Source of the DNA: Nocardiopsis sp. FIRDI 009
GTDB lineage: Bacteria > Actinomycetota > Actinomycetes > Streptosporangiales > Streptosporangiaceae
NCBI RefSeq assembly: GCF_003386285.1
Contig: NZ_QPNC01000006.1
Location: 1-64,000, forward strand
Reading direction: 5' to 3'
Length of the DNA: 64,000 bases
Notes under the pieces: generated by a model
The model's database searches: none
What the model saw: only the letters and a program-made list of their open reading frames with translations
What the model was told of the DNA's origin: nothing
Made by a program: the position numbers and the translations under genes
Part shown: piece by piece, positions 59,575-64,000 of the stretch
How positions within the stretch are numbered: position 1 is the first letter of the stretch
Layout of the letters: every line of letters begins with the position of its first letter

Positions 59575-59841
59575 TCAGTTCCCCTCGTAGGGCTCGGCGG
59601 TCAGCAGGCCGGCCTTGACCTCGCGCAGGGCGATGGACAGGGACTTCTCCTGGACGTGGGTCTCCACGAGCGGGCCGACGTACTCCAGCAGGCCCTCGCC
59701 GAGCTGGGCGTAGTAGGCGTTGATCTGGCGGGCGCGCTTGGACGCCATGGTGACCAGGCTGTACTTGCTGTCGACGCACTCCAGCAGGTCGTCGATCGGC
59801 GGGTTGGTGATGCCTTCGGCGACGGGCTCGGTACCAGCCAC
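59575..59841 (-). CDS. rpoZ: RNA polymerase omega subunit
   Basis: The 88-residue omega subunit that helps assemble beta-prime. [38 protein letters not shown] contains the conserved KY-LV-AAKRARQI motif; the C-terminus [16 protein letters not shown] is the usual actinobacterial tail. GTG 59841 has GGGGGAT upstream. Standard order gmk-rpoZ-coaBC-metK. Confidence 0.96.
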   Translation of the reverse strand: MAGTEPVAEGITNPPIDDLLECVDSKYSLVTMASKRARQINAYYAQLGEGLLEYVGPLVETHVQEKSLSIALREVKAGLLTAEPYEGN

Positions 59842-59921
59842 TTCGTATCCCCCCAGGGACGGTCTCCGGCTCGTCGGAAGCCGTGACGTGATTGACAGGT
59901 GGGCGCCCGCGGGCGGCGGTA

Positions 59922-60512
59922 TCACGCCTTGGGCGCTCTGATCAACGCTAGCAGCTCGTCGCATACGTCCCGTACGGACGTGTTGACCAGCGTGGTGTCG
60001 AATTCCTTCTCCGCCGCGAGCTCGACCCTGGCCGCGTCCAGCCTGCGCTGGACGACCTCCTCGGACTCGGTGCCGCGACCGGTCAACCGGCGGACGAGCT
60101 CCTCCCAGGAGGGCGGCGCGAGGAAGACGTGCAGGGAGTCGGGCATGGACGCGCGCACCTGGCGGGCGCCCTGGAGCTCGATCTCCAGCAGGACGGGGAT
60201 CCCCGCCGTCAGCCGCTCGGTCACCGGGGTGCGCGGGGTGCCGTAGCGGTTGCCCGCGAACTCCGCCCACTCCAGCAGTTCGTCGTCGGCGATGAGCCGG
60301 TCGAACTCCGCCTCGGAGACGAAGTGGTACTGGACGCCCTCGCGCTCACCGGGCCGGGGCGCGCGGGTGGTCACCGACACCGAGAGCCACACGTCGGGGT
60401 GGTCGCGGCGGATGGCGTCGATCACCGTGCTCTTTCCCACGCCCGAGGGGCCGGACAGGACGGTCAGCCGTTTCTCCTGCGGGCTGGTCTGGGCTCCGGA
60501 CGCGTCTGGCAT
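59922..60512 (-). CDS. gmk: Guanylate kinase
   Basis: Phosphorylates GMP to GDP. The 196-residue product has the P-loop [15 protein letters not shown] (about 19-33), the GMP-binding [19 protein letters not shown] and the lid [12 protein letters not shown]. Full length, with ATG 60512. It follows mihF on the same strand after a 233-base gap in which I see no gene. Confidence 0.96.
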   Translation of the reverse strand: MPDASGAQTSPQEKRLTVLSGPSGVGKSTVIDAIRRDHPDVWLSVSVTTRAPRPGEREGVQYHFVSEAEFDRLIADDELLEWAEFAGNRYGTPRTPVTERLTAGIPVLLEIELQGARQVRASMPDSLHVFLAPPSWEELVRRLTGRGTESEEVVQRRLDAARVELAAEKEFDTTLVNTSVRDVCDELLALIRAPKA

Positions 60513-60745
60513 GGGTGGATCGGGCTTCCCTTCGAGGTCTCCGCGGTCGCGGGAAGCTCCATTTATACCACCGCGCCGCGGTACGGAGGACGCGCCGACC
60601 TGGGGCCGTGCGTCCGCCGTCCGCGGCGCGGGTCAAGCCTCACCGGGGGTTCGGCGCCACTGTGGCGCGCCGCCGCTCCCGCGTGGTCGGGAACGGTCTC
60701 CGCCGCGACTGTGGGGGACGCGGACGGGCCGGTGCACTACGGGAC

Positions 60746-61069
60746 CTACTTGGTCAGGTCCCCGAACTCGCTCTCGAGAGCGGCGCGCTGGTTCGTGCCC
60801 AGACCTCGGACACGGCGGGACTCAGCGATGTTGAGCCGCTCCATGATCTGCTTGGCACGGACCTTGCCGACGCCGGGCAGGGATTCCAGCAGAGCCGAAA
60901 CCTTCATCTTGCCGATGACGTCGTCCTTGAGGCCGTTCGAGAGGACCTCGGACAGCGAGATGCCGCCGTTCTTGAGCTTGTTCTTGACCTCCGCGCGCTC
61001 TTTTCTGGCCTTGGCGGCCTTCTCAAGAGCGGCACTGCGCTGCTCGGGTGTGAGGGGAGGAAGGGCCAC
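60746..61069 (-). CDS. mihF: Integration host factor, actinobacterial type (mIHF)
   Basis: A 107-residue nucleoid-associated protein that bends DNA; mIHF is essential in mycobacteria and affects development in streptomycetes. MALPPLTPEQRSAALEKAAKARKERAEVKNKLKNG is the basic N-terminal helix and SALLESLPGVGKVRAKQIMERLNIAESRRVRGLG the helix-two-turn-helix DNA-binding fold. The GTG start at 61069 has GAGGTG upstream. Between pyrF and gmk, its standard position. Confidence 0.95.
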   Translation of the reverse strand: MALPPLTPEQRSAALEKAAKARKERAEVKNKLKNGGISLSEVLSNGLKDDVIGKMKVSALLESLPGVGKVRAKQIMERLNIAESRRVRGLGTNQRAALESEFGDLTK

Positions 61070-61410
61070 GCCGGGTCACCTCGGATTTCTACTCGTTTGT
61101 AGAGGGCGGACGCCTGCGCAAGTTAGTAGGTCTGACCCCTCTTAGGCAACGCAAAGTGGCCCTTCAGCGGCTATTTCATTGAAGGAACTACGGAGAGTTA
61201 CTATTCCATTGCGGTCGGAGACGAAAACCAGGACCTTGGTCCCGATTAAGGGACCCGAAAACCATGCCACCAGTGCAGGTCACACAGGGGTGACGCACGT
61301 CACTCTCGGCTTCACGATCCTATTTTCGGTCACACTTAATTGGTGACCGTCTGTGATCCGCAACTGCGCGTGATGGGATCACTGCGACATCCCGCCCGCA
61401 CCTCCCTCCA
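61070..61410 (-). promoter_or_regulatory. mihF upstream region with dyads
   Basis: A 341-base non-coding stretch, clearly more AT-rich than its surroundings. It contains GGTCCC-GATTAA-GGGACC (61238-61255), the Crp-like GTGACGCACGTCAC (61290-61303) and GGTCAC-n9-GTGACC (61328-61348). GGAATAGTAACT near 61200 on the minus strand is a plausible -10 for mihF. A long, dyad-rich leader suggests multi-input control of this nucleoid protein. Confidence 0.5.
61290..61303. promoter_or_regulatory. Crp-type binding site
   Basis: GTGACGCACGTCAC matches the GTGA-N6-TCAC core of CRP/FNR-family sites and the GTG-N6-GNCAC form described for Streptomyces Crp. It lies about 220-235 bases before the mihF start and 165-180 bases past the pyrF stop, so mihF is the likely target. 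Confidence 0.5.
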
Positions 61411-62124
61411 CTAGGAACGGACCCCGGCGCGCCGCACCGCGGCGGCGATCGCCGCCGCGGCGGCGCCGGGGTCCGCCGCCCTGGTGATCGGCCGACCGAC
61501 GACCAACAGGTCCGCCCCGGCCGCGACGGCCTCCTCCGGGGTGGCCACCCGGGACTGGTCACCCCTGTCCGCCCCCGCCGGGCGCACGCCCGGCGTGATC
61601 AGGGTGATGCCCGGACCCACCTCGTTCCTCACCAGGGCCACCTCCTGCGGCGAGCACACCAGGGCACGGGCCCCGGCGCCCACCGCCATCGCCGCCAGAC
61701 GCCGCACCGCGTCGCGAGCCGGACCGAGCAGCCCCACCTGCTCCAGATCCTTCTCACTCATCGAGGTGAGCACCGTCACGGCGGCGATCCTCGTGTCCGG
61801 GGCGGCCTCCACCGCCGCCCGGACCATGTCCGCTCCCCCACTGGCGTGCACCGTGAGGATCGACGGGCGCAGGCCCGCGACGCTGCGCGCCGCACCCGCC
61901 ACCGTCGCCGGGATGTCGTGCAGCTTCAGGTCGAGGAAGACCCCGACACGGTTGGCGCCGCGTACCGCACTGACGACCTCGGGGCCGTACCTCAGGTACA
62001 GCTCCAACCCCACCTTCACCGTGCTCACGTGCGGTGCCACGGCGGAGGCCCAGGTGGCGGCGGTCTCGATGTCGTCGGCGTCGATCGCGACGGCGATCGG
62101 CGCGGGCGCGGTGGGCGCGGTCAT
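61411..62124 (-). CDS. pyrF: Orotidine 5'-phosphate decarboxylase
   Basis: Last step of UMP synthesis. The 237-residue product is of the usual bacterial barrel type: the metal-free active-site motif [17 protein letters not shown] (Asp-x-Lys-x-x-Asp), [31 protein letters not shown] and the phosphate loop [15 protein letters not shown]. It starts at the ATG at 62124. pyrF follows pyrD on the same strand with a 316-base gap that contains several repeats. Confidence 0.95.
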   Translation of the reverse strand: MTAPTAPAPIAVAIDADDIETAATWASAVAPHVSTVKVGLELYLRYGPEVVSAVRGANRVGVFLDLKLHDIPATVAGAARSVAGLRPSILTVHASGGADMVRAAVEAAPDTRIAAVTVLTSMSEKDLEQVGLLGPARDAVRRLAAMAVGAGARALVCSPQEVALVRNEVGPGITLITPGVRPAGADRGDQSRVATPEEAVAAGADLLVVGRPITRAADPGAAAAAIAAAVRRAGVRS

Positions 62125-62440
62125 GTCGGTTTCCCCTCTTCGTCCGACACCGTACAGTCGGTGTCAGCACCTGCACCTGTGCTTACGAATGTGCTTACGA
62201 AAGCACTAGCCAATGCACGTTCACTGTCATGTGCACACACCAAAGTGTGCGATTCCCCGGATGAGGCGCTTCATGCGCCCCAGTCATGTCACTTCCCCGT
62301 AACGGCTGCCGAGACGGCCGTGAGCGGGCCTTTCTCCGGATCGGATCGCGGAGTGCCGGATGCGCTCCCCCGGCCGGAGAACGCCGTCTGAGCGCCGTCC
62401 AGCCCGGTCGGGGCGGTGCGCACCCGGCCCGTGCCGGGCC
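62125..62440. other. pyrD-pyrF intergenic region with repeats
   Basis: No gene seen. It carries a tandem 12-bp direct repeat and dyad (62178-62206), GCACAC-n6-GTGTGC (62233-62250) and GGCGC-n5-GCGCC near 62264-62278. The spacing and AT-richness near 62140-62260 suggest a promoter/operator region for pyrF. Confidence 0.5.
62178..62206. repeat. Tandem 12-bp repeat with overlapping dyad before pyrF
   Basis: TGTGCTTACGAA occurs twice in tandem (62178-62189, 62190-62201); the second copy also forms GTGCTT-ACGA-AAGCAC (62191-62206). This arrangement of repeated half sites is typical of a regulator operator. It is 54-82 bases before the pyrF start codon. Confidence 0.55.
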
Positions 62441-63382
62441 TCAGGCCCCCATCCCCGCCCCGTGGGCCGCGCCGACCAGGTCGGCGGCCCGCTCCACCCC
62501 GCGCGCCTCCAGCGCCTCGGTGAACTGCCGGAGCACGCGCGCGCACGCGGACGGATCGGAGAAGTTGGTCGTGCCCACCGCGACGGCGCTCGCCCCGGCC
62601 GCCATGAACTCGACCACGTCCTCGCCCGTGCGCACCCCGCCCATGCCCACGATCGGCACGTCGGGCAGGGCCTCGTGCACCCGGTAGACGCAGCCCACCG
62701 CGAGCGGGCGGATCGCCGGACCCGACAGCCCGCCGATCCCGCCCGACACGGCGGGGCGCAGCGTCCGGGTGTCGATCGCCATACCGCGCACGGTGTTGAT
62801 CATCGACAGTCCGTCCGCCCTGGCCTCCACGCACGCCGTGGCCAGCGCCACGACGTCGGGCACGTCGACGGAGAGCTTGGCCAGGACCGGGACGTCCGAC
62901 CGGGCGTGCGAGCGCACCGTGCTCACCACCGCCGCCGCGCTCGCGGGGTCGTCGACGAAGTACCGCCCGGCCGGGTCGGCCGGGTCCGGGCAGGCGAGGT
63001 TGACCTCGACCGCGATGACGCCGTCGGCCTCGGAGACGCGTCGGGCCAACTCCCCGAACTCACCCATGCCCGTCCCGGCGATGGACACGATCGCCCGTCC
63101 GCCGTGGGAGAGCAGCCAGGGCAGGTCGCGTTGGAGGAAGACGTCGATCCCGGGCCCCTGCATGCCGGTGGTGCTCAGCATCCCGCTGGGCGTCTCGGCC
63201 ATCCGCGGCGCGGGGCGCCCCGCACGCGGTTCCAGCATCACCGACTTGGTGGTGACCGCGCCGATCGTGGAGACGTCGAAGAAGCGCGCCAGTTCGCGAC
63301 CGGTTCCGGCGCACCCGGCGGCCGTCACCACCGGGTTGGGCAGCTCGGCGGCGCCGAGCAGGATCCTCAGGTCCGTGTTCAC
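62441..63382 (-). CDS. pyrD: Dihydroorotate dehydrogenase, class 1B catalytic subunit
   Basis: Oxidises dihydroorotate to orotate with FMN; class 1B enzymes pass electrons through PyrK. The 313-residue barrel shows ILLGAAELPNPVVTAAGCAGTGRE, TTKSVMLEPRAGRPAPRMAETPSGMLSTTGMQGPG, the catalytic cysteine in VEVNLACPDPAD, the FMN-phosphate loop GMGGVRTGEDVVEFMAAGASAVAVGT and PVLAKLSVDVPDV. GTG 63382 has CAGGAG upstream. A 9-bp hairpin lies just before the ribosome-binding site. pyrK lies 450 bases upstream on the same strand instead of adjoining directly. Confidence 0.92.
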   Translation of the reverse strand: MNTDLRILLGAAELPNPVVTAAGCAGTGRELARFFDVSTIGAVTTKSVMLEPRAGRPAPRMAETPSGMLSTTGMQGPGIDVFLQRDLPWLLSHGGRAIVSIAGTGMGEFGELARRVSEADGVIAVEVNLACPDPADPAGRYFVDDPASAAAVVSTVRSHARSDVPVLAKLSVDVPDVVALATACVEARADGLSMINTVRGMAIDTRTLRPAVSGGIGGLSGPAIRPLAVGCVYRVHEALPDVPIVGMGGVRTGEDVVEFMAAGASAVAVGTTNFSDPSACARVLRQFTEALEARGVERAADLVGAAHGAGMGA

Positions 63383-63400
63383 GTCATCTCCTGCAGGACG

Positions 63401-63420
63401 CCCCGGTCCTCGGACCGGGG
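63401..63420 (-). promoter_or_regulatory. Hairpin before the pyrD ribosome-binding site
   Basis: CCCCGGTCC (63401-63409) pairs with GGACCGGGG (63412-63420). On the minus strand it ends about 10 bases before CAGGAG of pyrD. It could terminate transcription or hinder translation initiation. Confidence 0.5.
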
Positions 63421-63529
63421 AGGAAATCGGAACCCCCGGTCCACGGGAGGACGGCGGCCGGACCGCCCTCGGGCGGCGCGTCGTCCGCCCATGCCCGGGA
63501 CGGGATGACTCACACAGGTCAAAGCTCCC

Positions 63530-63609
63530 CTCCTCTGTCGTGGGTTCCCGCCAGATCGCCGAACGCGACGGCACCACGGCAGAGGGGCGAGAGGCCCGGC
63601 AACGCCGGG
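63530..63609 (+). ncRNA. Candidate structured RNA element
   Basis: CCTCTGTCGTGG (63532-63543) pairs with CCACGGCAGAGG (63574-63585) with one G-U wobble on the plus strand and extends by a second wobble and a C-G pair. Inside, GCC-AGA-TCGC pairs with GCGA-C-GGC around CGAAC. CCCGGC-AAC-GCCGGG follows directly. The wobbles favour a plus-strand RNA, yet the neighbouring genes are on the minus strand, so it could also be a leader of pyrD. I do not recognise a known riboswitch. Confidence 0.35.
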
Positions 63610-63832
63610 GCACCGCCCGTACACGGACCAGGAACTCCGCACACGTGATACCGGACCGGGCGGGTCTGTGCCCGGCCGGTGTCGAGGGCACAGGAGCCGA
63701 GCGGCCGCAGGACGTTCGGGCCGCCTGAGCCAGGAATCCCCGCGCGTCTCATGGCGGGAGGGGACTCAGCCAAGGGTCTCCTTCCTTCGGAAAGGGGAGC
63801 GGTCGGGTTCCCACCCTCCAGGTGCGTGTCAC

Positions 63833-64000
63833 TCAGGCGATGTCGCGCGCGGACTCGGCCGCGCGGGCGACCTTGGAGCCCTTCCAGCCCGGCGCGCCCA
63901 GGGCGTCGAAGGGGATGGAGCCGACGTCGTCGAAACGCACCCGCTCACCCCGGAAGACCGGGCCGTCGACGCAGGAGCGCACCATGCGGGTGACGCCGTC
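63833..64000 (-). CDS. pyrK: Dihydroorotate dehydrogenase electron-transfer subunit, C-terminal part (partial)
   Basis: Only the last 55 residues are in the window; the gene continues past base 64000. They read DGVTRMVRSCVDGPVFRGER, then RFDDVGSIPFDALGAPGW and AESARDIA. The cysteine in RSCVDGPVF is the last ligand of the 2Fe-2S cluster and VDGPVF is a PyrK family end motif. PyrK carries FAD and the cluster and links class 1B PyrD to NAD. It precedes pyrD on the same strand. Confidence 0.85.
   Translation of the reverse strand, partial: DGVTRMVRSCVDGPVFRGERVRFDDVGSIPFDALGAPGWKGSKVARAAESARDIA

Larger units (their letters stand above)
63383..63832. other. pyrK-pyrD gap, structured, no gene
   Basis: No gene is supported. 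It contains the hairpin before pyrD (63401-63420), a compound stem-loop (63530-63587) and a triloop hairpin (63595-63609). An open minus-strand frame at 63519-63773 has no family resemblance. Confidence 0.5.

Noticed and set aside
63590-63615. CCCGGCAAC resembling the SAM-I core, on the plus strand
   Set aside because: The other required core elements (the GA-rich upstream part and GGTGC downstream) are missing and no plus-strand gene follows.

Overview
The window is about 64 kb of very GC-rich DNA with tightly packed, often stop/start-overlapping genes. GTG, TTG and one ATC start codon are used, and hairpin terminators mostly lack long U-tracts. Gene content and order (tyrS beside an rRNA promoter array, argCJBDFR-argH, pheST, infC-rpmI-rplT, rarA/DUF948/DUF6167/alaS/ruvX/mltG/aroE, mIHF-gmk-rpoZ-coaBC-metK, conservon operons) indicate an actinobacterium of the Streptosporangiales/Nocardiopsaceae type, probably Nocardiopsis or a close relative. 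That placement is an inference from protein sequence and gene order. Nearly all genes are on the minus strand.

Layout. 1-590 carries three leftward sigma70-type promoters typical of an rRNA operon whose 16S gene would lie off the left edge. tyrS follows (591-1895), then a rightward hydrolase-TetR-HNH nuclease group (2155-4434), a secreted protein and an L-2-hydroxyglutarate oxidase. 6440-14526 holds two 'conservon' sensor systems. The first is incomplete (kinase + DUF742 only) and the second complete (kinase, roadblock, DUF742, GTPase). A CbiX-like chelatase gene lies between them. 14830-22081 is the arginine block argH, argR, argF, argD, argB, argJ, argC, in which argJ is strikingly short and argG is missing. 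22190-25851 is an amine-catabolism-like group (FAD oxidoreductase, MarR regulator, class III aminotransferase).

26390-34287 is a translation block: pheT, pheS, a PAS histidine kinase, a SpoU-type methyltransferase, rplT, rpmI and infC. infC probably starts at ATC behind an attenuator-like leader. 34657-47179 contains aroE, mltG (with a 497-residue disordered basic N-terminus), ruvX, alaS, a membrane protein with a frameshifted tandem copy, DUF6167/DUF948 proteins, a membrane pseudokinase and rarA. rpsD, usually found here in actinobacteria, is not present. 47203-56708 holds a PAS/GAF/PP2C phosphatase, a tiny zinc-ribbon protein, aspS, a metallo-beta-lactamase-fold hydrolase, a DUF349 protein, the wreck of a two-component system and a DUF11 secreted protein. 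56805-64000 is housekeeping: metK, coaBC, rpoZ, gmk, mihF, pyrF, pyrD and the C-terminal end of pyrK.

The window is mainly a core-genome region. No phage, insertion sequence, CRISPR array or tRNA was seen. The points worth a second look are a roughly 150-bp dispersed intergenic repeat (two full copies, one internally deleted, one degenerate) placed in 3' regions of minus-strand operons, the truncated ArgJ, the pseudokinase, structured leaders before infC and between pyrK and pyrD, and several clear dyad operators.
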